A stretch of DNA of 64,000 nt, taken from positions 790,622 to 854,621 of the forward strand of contig NZ_CAAJGM010000111.1 in NCBI RefSeq assembly GCF_900996235.1, written 5' to 3'. This document shows, in pieces, positions 39,555-47,196 of this stretch (the first letter of the stretch is position 1; every line of letters begins with the position of its first letter). The stretch is from Paraburkholderia sp. BCC1885 (GTDB lineage Bacteria; Pseudomonadota; Gammaproteobacteria; Burkholderiales; Burkholderiaceae). The notes under the pieces were generated by a model. That model was not told the origin of the DNA. It saw only the letters and a program-made list of their open reading frames with translations, and ran no database searches. The position numbers and the translations under genes were made by a program.

Positions 39555-39684
39555 GAGTTTTCGCTCAGGAGACTCCTTGGCGAAGGGATTTCACTATAGG
39601 CCCGCCGGCTCGTGCATTCAAGCAAACGCCGATTGAAAGTACTCATTGCAGACGGCGCTTAAATGCCAAAACGATATGACGCCG

Positions 39685-40761
39685 TCATACAGCCGTTTGT
39701 GCAATCGTGTGTTCTGCCACTTCATGTGCCGCTTTAACTGCCGCTTCATCTGCCACTCCAACTGCCACTTCATCCGCCACCTTGGCCGGTGCCGGCTGCC
39801 CCGCCTTGCGCTTTTCTGCAGTCGTAGGACACTCGTCGATCTTATGCTTGCCGGTATCCGGGTCCAGCATCTCAACCAGATAATCGACAAACGCGCGCAC
39901 CGCGGGCACCATCCCCTGGCGCGACACGAACACCGCGTAGAGCTGCGGCGTGGGCAAGGTCCAACCCGGCATCACCGGCGACAACCGGCCGGCGCGTAAC
40001 GCGGCGCCATACATCATCTCCGGCAACGCGGCGATGCCGACACCCGCCAGCACGGCTTCGCGAATCGTCATCAGATCCGCGCTCACCAGCCGTGGCTCGT
40101 GCTCGAGCGCGTGACGAGTGCCTTCCGGCGAGATCAGTTGGAACACGTGACGGCCGTCGGTGGTGGGCGTATCGAGTGTCTCGAAGCGGTTCAGGTCGGC
40201 GGGCAGCAGCGGCGGCGCGTTCTGCTGCAACAGGCTCGGCGCGCCGACCAGCATCTGCTGGGTGCGCCACAACGGCCGCACGACGATGTTGGCGTTTTCA
40301 GGCGGCTCCGAGCGGACCCGCAGCGCAACATCGATGGCGTCCTCGAACAGGTCGACCACGCGATTGGTGACGTGCATCACCACCCGCACTTCCGGATAAC
40401 GATGCATGAATTCCGGCAGGATCTGCGACAGCAGCGTCTGCGAGACGGTGACCGGCACACTGACGCGCACCGAGCCGCGCGGCGACGAACGAAGCTGCTG
40501 CACCACGTTGACGGCCGCCTGTGCTTCCGAAAGCATGGCCTGACAATGCTGGTAGAACAGTTGACCGGCCTCAGTGAGCGCCAGCTTGCGGGTGGAGCGC
40601 TGCAACAGACGCACGCCGAGCGACGCCTCCAGCTCGGTCAAACGACGCGACAGACGCGACTTCGAGATGCCCAGCACGCGTTCGGCGGCGGAAAACCCGC
40701 CGTGCTCGACGACCTGCGAAAAGTACATCAGGTCGTTCAGATTATGCGAATCGATCTTCAT
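39685..40761 (-). CDS. LysR-type transcription regulator with repeat tail
   Basis: This 358-residue protein has a LysR DNA-binding domain at residues about 5-64 (LMYFSQVVEHGGFSAAERVL, GISKSRLSRRLTELEASLGV) and a substrate-binding domain to about residue 300. The last 50 residues are extra: a low-complexity tail of four-residue units VADE, VAVG, VADE, AAVK, AAHE, VAEH encoded by a 12-base tandem repeat. It is divergent from the pirin gene, which it likely regulates. Start chosen at MKIDSHNLNDLMYF, the usual position relative to the helix-turn-helix. Confidence 0.9.
   Translation of the reverse strand: MKIDSHNLNDLMYFSQVVEHGGFSAAERVLGISKSRLSRRLTELEASLGVRLLQRSTRKLALTEAGQLFYQHCQAMLSEAQAAVNVVQQLRSSPRGSVRVSVPVTVSQTLLSQILPEFMHRYPEVRVVMHVTNRVVDLFEDAIDVALRVRSEPPENANIVVRPLWRTQQMLVGAPSLLQQNAPPLLPADLNRFETLDTPTTDGRHVFQLISPEGTRHALEHEPRLVSADLMTIREAVLAGVGIAALPEMMYGAALRAGRLSPVMPGWTLPTPQLYAVFVSRQGMVPAVRAFVDYLVEMLDPDTGKHKIDECPTTAEKRKAGQPAPAKVADEVAVGVADEAAVKAAHEVAEHTIAQTAV
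39714..39785. repeat. 12-base tandem repeat (six units) in the LysR tail
   Basis: Six imperfect units of 12 bases (CTGCCACTTCAT and variants) run without gap. The unit length is a multiple of three, so unit gain or loss would change the regulator's tail length but not its frame. Confidence 0.8.
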
Positions 40762-40884
40762 CTCGTCGTTCCATGAATAGAACAATCCATTGCGTCACGG
40801 TGGCTGGCACCTCGAAAAACGGTCCCTATAATAGCCCTATGTTTCAGAAATAACGCTATTCCCCATTTTTCAAGGTGACTTTTG

Positions 40885-41757
40885 ATGAGCTCGACACGCA
40901 CGATCGAACGCACGTATCCGGCGGTTCGCACCACCGAAGGCGGCGGCTTTATCGTCCATCGGCCATTCCCGACCCGCATGCTGATGGATTTCGACCCGTT
41001 TCTGCTGCTCGACGAAATGGGCCCGGTCGATTACGCCCCCGGCGAAGCCAAAGGCGCGCCGGATCATCCGCACCGTGGCTTCGAGACCGTCACCTATGTG
41101 CTCGAGGGCCAGTTCGGCCATAAGGATTCGGCCGGCCACTCGGGCACGCTGCGCGCCGGCGACGTCCAGTGGATGACCGCGGGCGCCGGGGTCGTCCATA
41201 GCGAAATGCCGGACCCGGAATTCGTGCGCACCGGCGGCCGCGTCCACGGCCTGCAACTGTGGATCAACCTGCCGCGCAGCGACAAGATGATCGCGCCGCG
41301 CTACCAGGAAATGCCGTCCGCGCAGATTCCGGTCGCGACCTCCACGGACGGCCAGGTCAGCGTGAAAGTGATCGCCGGTGAAGCGCTGGGCGTGACGGCG
41401 GCCATCGAAACGCGCACGCCGATCCTGTATCAGCATTTCACGCTGCAGCCGGGCGCGCAGATCGTGCATGCCGTGCCGGCCAATTACCGCGTGTTTGCTT
41501 ACGGGCTGTCGGGCAAAGGCTTCTACGGCGAAGGGCGTCATGAAATCGAGGCGCGCCAGATGATCGTGTTCGGCAACGACGGCGAAACGGTGACGATCGC
41601 AGCCGGCGAGGAACCGCTCGACGTGCTGCTGCTCGGCGGCGTGCCGCTGAAGGAACCGGTGGTGCGCTACGGCCCGTTCGTCATGAATACTGAAGACGAA
41701 ATCCGCCAGGCCGTAACCGACTACCAGGCAGGCCGCATGGGGCAAATCAGCCACTGA
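40885..41757 (+). CDS. pirin family protein
   Basis: This 290-residue bicupin has the pirin metal site HPHRGFETVTYVLEG (His residues near 62-64) and AGAGVVHSEMPD (His and Glu near 104-106), plus the C-terminal cupin FYGEGRHEIEARQMIVFGND. Bacterial pirins bind metal and may act as quercetinase or as a redox sensor. The ATG at 40885 has GGTGA upstream. It is divergent from the LysR gene, a usual Burkholderia arrangement. Confidence 0.92.
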   Translation: MSSTRTIERTYPAVRTTEGGGFIVHRPFPTRMLMDFDPFLLLDEMGPVDYAPGEAKGAPDHPHRGFETVTYVLEGQFGHKDSAGHSGTLRAGDVQWMTAGAGVVHSEMPDPEFVRTGGRVHGLQLWINLPRSDKMIAPRYQEMPSAQIPVATSTDGQVSVKVIAGEALGVTAAIETRTPILYQHFTLQPGAQIVHAVPANYRVFAYGLSGKGFYGEGRHEIEARQMIVFGNDGETVTIAAGEEPLDVLLLGGVPLKEPVVRYGPFVMNTEDEIRQAVTDYQAGRMGQISH

Positions 41758-41862
41758 CCTCTACGGCACGAAGCCGGACAATTTCGTTCACAATAGCGAC
41801 TCATGCCGCGCGCCGCAGACTCTGCACCGCGCGGCGCATCCCGTCCCTGTTCAGGAGCGCGC

Positions 41863-42261
41863 ATGGCCGAGTCCAACGTCACCGCCCATATCGGCTCGAC
41901 GAATTTCCAGGTTCTCCTCGACGACGGCAGTCACACGTGGCTCGCCGACGAACCCGAAGCGCAGGGCGGCGGCGACCGCGGCCCCGCGCCGGTGTCGATA
42001 CTGCTGTCGAGCCTCGGCGCCTGCACGTCGATCACGCTGAAGATGTATGCGCAGCGCAAGGGCTGGCCGCTTGCGGACGTCCACGTGACGCTCTCCATCG
42101 AAACCGGCGACGAAGGCTCGACCATCGACCGGCGCATCGTGCTCGAAGGCGATCTGTCGGACGAGCAGCGGGAACGTCTGTTGCAGATTGCCAATGCGTG
42201 CCCGGTGCACAAGATCCTGACGCGCCCGATCTCGATCCGCTCGGGCCTTGCAGCGGCCTGA
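41863..42261 (+). CDS. OsmC family protein
   Basis: This 132-residue protein has the OsmC/Ohr fold with [20 protein letters not shown] and [13 protein letters not shown], giving the two redox cysteines near residues 57 and 119 in its peroxidase site. It starts with [20 protein letters not shown]. It may reduce organic peroxides. The ATG at 41863 follows CAGGAG; the longer frame upstream is arginine-rich and not used. It follows pirin by 105 bases. Confidence 0.9.
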   Translation: MAESNVTAHIGSTNFQVLLDDGSHTWLADEPEAQGGGDRGPAPVSILLSSLGACTSITLKMYAQRKGWPLADVHVTLSIETGDEGSTIDRRIVLEGDLSDEQRERLLQIANACPVHKILTRPISIRSGLAAA

Positions 42262-42323
42262 TTTCGCCCGCCTCGCCGGCACCTTGTCCAGCCGGCTCAT
42301 TGCTTTAAAAGGAAGGCATCGTT

Positions 42324-42806
42324 TTGAATTTCGAACATCTCGTCCAGATCAACGATCCGTTGAATCCGTTCGTCGACACCATGACGCGCGATCAATTGTG
42401 GGAAGGACTGGTGCTGCGCGCCGAACAGCCGCAACTGTTCGTGCTGGGACTCGATACCTGCACGATCCTGTCGCGCACCGACAGCACGCTCGAACGCGAG
42501 CTGCATTACGGCCAGGTGTCCGTGCGCGACCGCGTGACGCTCACGCCCAACGACAGCGTGCGCTACGACATCCTCGCCACCGAAACGCACGTCGGAGGGT
42601 CGCTGACCATGACCATCGAGCAGCCCGACGAACTGCAACTGTTCCTGCGCTTCGAATACAGCACCACCCTGCCCGTCTCCGACGACCAGGATGCGCGTCA
42701 GACCCAGGAAATCGTCAAGTCGGCGTACCGCGAATCGGACATCGACACGGTGCGCCTGATTCGCCAGTACGTGCAAGGCCGCAAAGCGCCCGACGCGCTG
42801 CATTGA
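42324..42806 (+). CDS. SRPBCC/AtaL-like (DUF1857) protein, TTG start
   Basis: This 160-residue protein reads (M)NFEHLVQINDPLNPFVDTMT and RDQLWEGLVLRAEQPQLFVL, which fits the DUF1857/AtaL group of SRPBCC lipid or small-molecule binding proteins. It ends with VRLIRQYVQGRKAPDALH. TTG at 42324 is the only start with a ribosome binding site (GGAAGG). Function unknown; it lies between OsmC and the iron genes. Confidence 0.75.
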   Translation: MNFEHLVQINDPLNPFVDTMTRDQLWEGLVLRAEQPQLFVLGLDTCTILSRTDSTLERELHYGQVSVRDRVTLTPNDSVRYDILATETHVGGSLTMTIEQPDELQLFLRFEYSTTLPVSDDQDARQTQEIVKSAYRESDIDTVRLIRQYVQGRKAPDALH

Positions 42807-42897
42807 GGACCGGGGGCGTTCTGCCCCTTCCCTCGCGGTCCCTGACAATCCCCTGACTATCGAAACTTCATTCCGATGAATTTATCGTCTTGTAAAT

Positions 42898-42916
42898 GGG
42901 AACGATTATCATTTAG
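42898..42916 (+). promoter_or_regulatory. Fur box upstream of hemP
   Basis: The minus-strand reading CTAAATGATAATCGTTCCC matches the 19-base Fur consensus at 13 positions. TAGAAT at 42914-42919 is a likely -10 that partly overlaps it. It lies 36 bases before the hemP ATG and would repress hemP in iron-replete cells. Confidence 0.7.
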
Positions 42917-42951
42917 AATCACTCCATCGAATCGACAAACCGACGGAACGA

Positions 42952-43218
42952 ATGAACGACCTCACGCGCTCTTCTACGCTTAGCCTGCGCCGCCCGGCGG
43001 CCGCTGCGCTGACCAGCCGTCCGAAAGCCACGGCCGCCGCCGCGCCGAGACCGTCAGGCGAGCGCAGCAACGCCGCCGCGCCGAAAGCCACCACGGCCGC
43101 GCCGTCGGTACGCAGCGAAACGCTGTTGCAAGGACACAGCCACGTGAGCATCGTGCATAACGGCGAGACCTACCAGTTGCGCGCCACACGGCTCGGCAAG
43201 CTGATTTTGACGAAGTAA
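42952..43218 (+). CDS. hemP: hemin uptake protein HemP
   Basis: This 88-residue protein ends with the conserved HemP/HmuP domain ETLLQGHSHVSIVHNGETYQ and LRATRLGKLILTK, which in related bacteria is needed for haem uptake gene expression. The first 50 residues are an alanine/arginine-rich disordered region. A Fur box precedes it, and a probable small RNA follows. No other haem genes are adjacent. The ATG is supported by the conserved domain frame. Confidence 0.9.
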   Translation: MNDLTRSSTLSLRRPAAAALTSRPKATAAAAPRPSGERSNAAAPKATTAAPSVRSETLLQGHSHVSIVHNGETYQLRATRLGKLILTK

Positions 43219-43455
43219 TGCAGGACGTACCGGGTATTGTGGGGACCACCTCTTCGCGAGGTGTTGGGGCATTAGCCAGCAAGACGGCTTGCACGTGAGA
43301 ACTAGACCCCTTCGTGCAGATTACCAAGCCAGCCGTCGCAGCAAGCCGTGCCACTTTTTTGGTTCTCACTTGATGCGGGCAGGCGCCATGAGGCGTGCCG
43401 CAATTGCTGAACGAACGAAGCCGTGCGGATGGCGACATCCCACGGCTTTCGTGTT
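43219..43455 (+). ncRNA. probable Fur-controlled small RNA downstream of hemP (BrrF-like position)
   Basis: After the hemP stop there are about 240 bases without a gene that end in a strong terminator. The segment carries several short hairpins, including CACCTC-TTCGC-GAGGTG at 43248-43264. In Burkholderia cenocepacia an iron-starvation small RNA called BrrF is, as I recall, found just downstream of hemP and controls TCA and oxidative stress genes. The same position here makes a homologue likely. The exact ends cannot be read. Confidence 0.5.
43417..43455 (+). terminator. terminator of the hemP / small RNA transcript
   Basis: A long hairpin pairs GAAGCCGTG with CACGGCTTTC and inside it GGATG with CATCC across GCGA, with one bulged base. 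It is followed by GTTTCTGCTTTT. The strength suits a stable small RNA 3-prime end. Confidence 0.75.
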
Positions 43456-43512
43456 TCTGCTTTTAGGGCCACGCTTTTAAGGCCACGCCACCGCGCCCGT
43501 CACTTCGAGCCG

Positions 43513-44940
43513 TCAGCGCGCCCAGCCCCAGAACATCAGCCACCACGCGCTATCGACCACGGCTAATGCGGCGATGAACCACACCATTGCAAAGCCGCGC
43601 TGGAAAAGCCGCGCGCTGTAGCGTCGCGTGATGAGCCACGCGAGCCAGGCGCTCCACAGGTTCGCCACCGTGAGAATCGCGATCCGCAGATCCGTTGCCC
43701 ACCATAGCGAAAGATGCTCCGCGCGCAACAGCGACAGCGTGGTGGCCGAGAGTCCGAGAAACACGCCCGTGCCGGCAATCGGAATCAGGCCTTGCACGAG
43801 ATGATGCAGCCGCACCGTGCTGAAGCGGCCCAGCGTGCGCGTGGCGCCCATCAGCAACGCGAGCAGGATAGTGCCGTAGACGAGCCCGGTGGCAAGGATA
43901 TAGCCGATCACCAGCGAGCCGTCGAGCCACGAAAACACATCGTTTTGCTCGGGATAATGCGTGAAGAGGAACCACGGCGCGTTGGTCGCGAGCGGCCATG
44001 TAACGTCCTGATCGATTAGCCACGTCGCAAGGAACATCTTCAGCTGGACAAACCATGGCGAAGCCGTCCAGTGAAACGCGCCGATCGCGATACCGAGCAG
44101 GCCGTAGAGAATCAGCGCGGTGTCCCAGCCGCTCGCCTGGCGGTCGCCGAGTTCCACCACTTCTGAAGACGGCGCTCGCCACGTTAGCGCAATCGCATCG
44201 CGATGGCCGCTACAGCGCCCGCACATGTGGCACGCCGCGGCGCCCTTCATGTTGCGCAGGGGTAAAAGCGGCGCACAGTTGATCGGAATCACGCGATGGC
44301 CGTGTTCGCCCTCTTTATACGAGCGTCGCCAGGCGTCTTCGTCGACCTTGTAGTGAAATGGCGCGAGCCGCGCCAGAAGCGCAAAAACCCCGTTGACGGG
44401 GCACAGGTATTTGCACCAGACGCGCTTCTCGCGCCCATACAGCAAGCCGATGATCATGGCTGCGAAGGTCGAGCCGCCCAGCACCAGCAACACCGCTTTG
44501 GGATACTGATAGACGCTCACCATCTGCCCGTAGAGGGTAGTCAGGCCGAAGGCGACGAATGGCCAGCCCCCCCAGCGCATCCAGCGCGGAATCGCCTTGC
44601 CGCGCCCATAGCGGCTGGCGAACTCGGCGAGCGCGCCCTCCGGACACAACACGCCGCACCACACGCGGCCCAGCATCACCATCGAGAGCAGCACGAAAGG
44701 CCACCAGATGCCCCAGAACACGAACTGCGCGGCCAGCGTGAGGTTGTTCCACAGATGCGCCGTGTCGTCGGGCAAGGGCGTAAAGGCCGGCACCAGAATC
44801 AGAAACGCGTAGACCGCCACCACGCCCCACTGGAGGCCGCGAATCAGCGCGCCATGCCGCTGCATCCATTGACCCGCCGCGGCGAGCCGGCCAGGGCCTG
44901 GCTGTCCGCCATGCTCGAGGCGGCGCGACGCCTGGCTCAT
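43513..44940 (-). CDS. ftrD: iron uptake polyferredoxin FtrD
   Basis: This 475-residue inner membrane protein has six or more membrane helices and NapH/4Fe-4S type cysteine clusters: GRVWCGVLCPEGALAEFASR, KRVWCKYLCPVNGVFALLAR and GAAACHMCGRCSGHRDAI. In ftrABCD systems this part passes electrons for ferric/ferrous conversion during iron uptake. Start fixed at MSQASRRLEHGGQPG by its ATGA overlap with ftrC; the longer frame upstream runs antisense-like through ftrC and is not real. Last gene of the operon. Confidence 0.9.
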   Translation of the reverse strand: MSQASRRLEHGGQPGPGRLAAAGQWMQRHGALIRGLQWGVVAVYAFLILVPAFTPLPDDTAHLWNNLTLAAQFVFWGIWWPFVLLSMVMLGRVWCGVLCPEGALAEFASRYGRGKAIPRWMRWGGWPFVAFGLTTLYGQMVSVYQYPKAVLLVLGGSTFAAMIIGLLYGREKRVWCKYLCPVNGVFALLARLAPFHYKVDEDAWRRSYKEGEHGHRVIPINCAPLLPLRNMKGAAACHMCGRCSGHRDAIALTWRAPSSEVVELGDRQASGWDTALILYGLLGIAIGAFHWTASPWFVQLKMFLATWLIDQDVTWPLATNAPWFLFTHYPEQNDVFSWLDGSLVIGYILATGLVYGTILLALLMGATRTLGRFSTVRLHHLVQGLIPIAGTGVFLGLSATTLSLLRAEHLSLWWATDLRIAILTVANLWSAWLAWLITRRYSARLFQRGFAMVWFIAALAVVDSAWWLMFWGWAR

Positions 44941-45782
44941 GCTACGCGTCCTGCGGCCGGCTGGACCGGCCGCCGGTTGGCCCGGCGCACCAGCAGGCCG
45001 ACGACGCCCCAGTAGACCGCATACGCCAGCAGATTCATCAACGCCGGATGGGCGCGATACCCCGTGAGCGTGGCGACCAGCGAGCCGAAGGTGCTCGAGT
45101 CGTCGAGCAGCGCCGACGTGTTCCACAGCTGGTCGACGAGCGTGGGCAGAATCTCCTTGTCGATCAGCTTGTCGACGCCGGTCTCGAACAGGCCCGCGCC
45201 GAGAAACAGCAGCACGATTTCGGTGACGCGGAAAAAGAGCCGCCACGAGAAGAACTTGCCGCCAAGCTGCAACACGTAGAACGTCAGGAATGCCAGGCCC
45301 AGACCGAGCAGCACGGCCAGCATCTGGCTGCCGTCCACGTGGCCCGACTGGCCGAAGCCAAGGCCGTAGAGAAAGATGACCGTCTCGCTGCCTTCGCGCG
45401 CAATCGCCAGCGCGACCAGCACGGCAATGCCCCACCAGTTCGAATCGCGCGTGCTCCGTTGCAGCGACTGTTCCATATCGCGCTTGAGCGTGCGGCCGTG
45501 CTGCTTCATCCACAGCACCATCTGCACGATCAGCACGCAGGCGACCAGCACCATCGCGGTCTGGAAATAGTCCTGCGCGTCGCCGGACAGCACCTCGGTA
45601 AAGCCGATCAACGCCGCACCGAGCGCGAGCGCCGCGAGGATGCCCACGCCGACACCCGCCCACAGATACGGCAAGCCGCGCCGCGCATTGTCGTCGCCGT
45701 TCTTCAGCCACGCGTACAGAATGCCGACGACCAAAAGCGCCTCGACGCTCTCCCGCCACACGATGAACAACACCTGACCCAT
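44937..45782 (-). CDS. ftrC: FTR1-type iron permease
   Basis: This 281-residue protein with seven membrane helices has both iron-binding motifs of the FTR1/EfeU family: IVWRESVEALLVVGILYAWL at the start (RExxE) and ALAIAREGSETVIFLYGLGF in the middle (REGxE). It moves iron through the inner membrane. With the periplasmic FtrA and FtrB and ferredoxin FtrD it forms the four-part ferrous uptake system known in Bordetella and Burkholderia. Confidence 0.94.
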   Translation of the reverse strand: MGQVLFIVWRESVEALLVVGILYAWLKNGDDNARRGLPYLWAGVGVGILAALALGAALIGFTEVLSGDAQDYFQTAMVLVACVLIVQMVLWMKQHGRTLKRDMEQSLQRSTRDSNWWGIAVLVALAIAREGSETVIFLYGLGFGQSGHVDGSQMLAVLLGLGLAFLTFYVLQLGGKFFSWRLFFRVTEIVLLFLGAGLFETGVDKLIDKEILPTLVDQLWNTSALLDDSSTFGSLVATLTGYRAHPALMNLLAYAVYWGVVGLLVRRANRRPVQPAAGRVA

Positions 45783-45868
45783 CGAACTTCTCCTGCTGCT
45801 TGAGCGGACGCCGCACCTGCGCGTCCGGACCCGTTACCGCCACGGCGCAGCACAGCGCCGCGCTGCGA

Positions 45869-46201
45869 CTACTTCGCGACGATCACGCCCTGCGCCTGCT
45901 GGTGGAAATCGTCGAAGAACTTGTACTCGCCCGGCGACAGCGGCGCGATCACCACGAACGAATCCGCGCCCGGCGCCAGCACTTTTTCCTTGCGCAACTG
46001 CACGCTTTCGAACTCGGCCGCGCCCTTGCCTGTGTTGCGCACTTCGATCTTGATGCGCTGCCCGGCCGGCACCTCGATGCGCGCCGGATTGAGCTTGCCG
46101 TCCGCCATTTCGAGCTTGAAAGTCGGCAGGTCCGCGGCATGCGCGGCGCCGACGAGCGAGGTCGTCATGGCGAGAATGGCGATTTTTCGGTTGATTCTCA
46201 T
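45869..46201 (-). CDS. ftrB: cupredoxin-like periplasmic protein FtrB
   Basis: This 110-residue protein has a Sec signal peptide (KIAILAMTTSLVGAAHAA) and a cupredoxin-like fold (EMADGKLNPARIEVPAGQRI, FVVIAPLSPGEYKFFDDFHQ). It is the second component of ftrABCD and probably oxidises or relays iron. The usual copper-binding cysteine is not present. It lies between ftrA and ftrC in one operon with short gaps. Confidence 0.88.
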   Translation of the reverse strand: MRINRKIAILAMTTSLVGAAHAADLPTFKLEMADGKLNPARIEVPAGQRIKIEVRNTGKGAAEFESVQLRKEKVLAPGADSFVVIAPLSPGEYKFFDDFHQQAQGVIVAK

Positions 46202-46243
46202 GAGTCTTTCCAGAAAAGCCGGTGCGTGAATCCGCAGCGTGAA

Positions 46244-46789
46244 TCAGTACCCGCCCTTCTTGCCGATGCCTGCATACGTGAAGTCGTATTCGAGCGTGAA
46301 CGGCTTGAACCACGGACCCACGCCGGTTTCCTTGTCGACGTGACGGCCGAAGGCCATGTGGCCGGTTTGCATCGGCGGTGCAATGAACAACTTGAGATGG
46401 TATTTGCCGGGGCCTTGCAGCTTGACGTTGTCGCCGTAGTGCGGGCCGTCGTTGGCGACCATCGCCATCATGTCGCCTTTCTGCGGCTGGGCGGAACCGG
46501 CCTTGGTCAGCTCATAGCTCACCTGCAGATAGGGCATCCAGTCGCCTTCGGCAAAACCGGTGGGATTGTTCTTGACGGCGTGAATGTCGGCTTCCAGATG
46601 GACGTCCGAATCCGACGCCTTGCGCATCATGCCTTCCGGTTCCATCGTGATCGGCTGCAGATAGACCGCGCCGATTTCCATGCCGCCCTGAATCTGCTGC
46701 TTGCCGATGGGATACTCCGCGGCCATTGCCGACACCGCGACCGCCGCCGCGGCGATCACACCGCCGCGCAGAAATGAAGAGACTCGCAT
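46244..46789 (-). CDS. ftrA: periplasmic iron-binding protein FtrA (P19-like)
   Basis: This 181-residue protein has a signal peptide (RGGVIAAAAVAVSAMAA) and the P19/Tpd fold with EYPIGKQQIQGGMEIGAVYL, VHLEADIHAVKNNPTGFAEG and YHLKLFIAPPMQTGHMAFGR, where His and Met/Glu residues bind copper and iron. It delivers ferrous iron to FtrC. The ATG at 46789 follows AAGGAG. It is the first gene of the operon, with a Fur box about 95 bases upstream. Confidence 0.93.
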   Translation of the reverse strand: MRVSSFLRGGVIAAAAVAVSAMAAEYPIGKQQIQGGMEIGAVYLQPITMEPEGMMRKASDSDVHLEADIHAVKNNPTGFAEGDWMPYLQVSYELTKAGSAQPQKGDMMAMVANDGPHYGDNVKLQGPGKYHLKLFIAPPMQTGHMAFGRHVDKETGVGPWFKPFTLEYDFTYAGIGKKGGY

Positions 46790-46878
46790 TGAAACTCCTT
46801 GTTTTTTTGGACCAAGACGACAAAAACCCACCGCAGAACAGCGCGCCGCGTTCCATTCAGAATCATTTCTTGAATTTA

Positions 46879-46902
46879 CTAACGTTAATGCGAACCATTC
46901 TC
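46879..46902 (-). promoter_or_regulatory. Fur box and shared iron element upstream of ftrA
   Basis: Bases 46884-46902 (GTTAATGCGAACCATTCTC) match the Fur consensus at 14 of 19. Read on the minus strand, 46894-46879 is TTCGCATTAACGTTAG, identical to the element before bfd. The rest of 46903-47167 holds no gene or clear signal. Confidence 0.7.
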
Positions 46903-47167
46903 AATATTGAACGAAGTTTATCATCGTTCAGCAACGAGAACAAATGATGGCGGGCGAAAACCCTTTTGTACAAAGGATTCAGCGCATTGGATGACGCGCG
47001 CGGGGGTTCCGACAGAACCCTCGTCACGGTCTTACAGAAGAGTGAGACTCGGGGTCAGAAACAAGCGGAACGAATGAAAGTCACTTCCTACGAAATGACG
47101 TGACGCGCGGAAAGAGGAGGTCCACAACGGTAGCCAGCCGCGCGGCTAAGCCTCCGGCGCGGCAAAC

Positions 47168-47190
47168 CGGCCGGCGCGATGCGCCGGCCG
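47168..47190 (-). terminator. hairpin after uvrB
   Basis: A ten-base perfect stem (CGGCCGGCGC and complement) with a three-base loop starts six bases past the uvrB stop. The downstream T-tract is weak (GTTTGCC), so termination efficiency is uncertain. Confidence 0.4.
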
Positions 47191-47196
47191 TCAATC

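Noticed and set aside
43219..43417. Cobalamin riboswitch in the segment after hemP
   Set aside because: No B12 box or typical conserved core was found, and the hemP/Fur context fits a small RNA better.
43513..45843. A single 776-codon frame covering ftrC and ftrD
   Set aside because: Only the last 475 codons are FtrD. The first 300 run in another frame of ftrC and read as arginine/glycine-rich nonsense; the ATGA overlap at 44937 gives the real start.
47041..47196. Small arginine-rich plus-strand frames beside uvrB
   Set aside because: They extend into the complement of uvrB and lack start signals.
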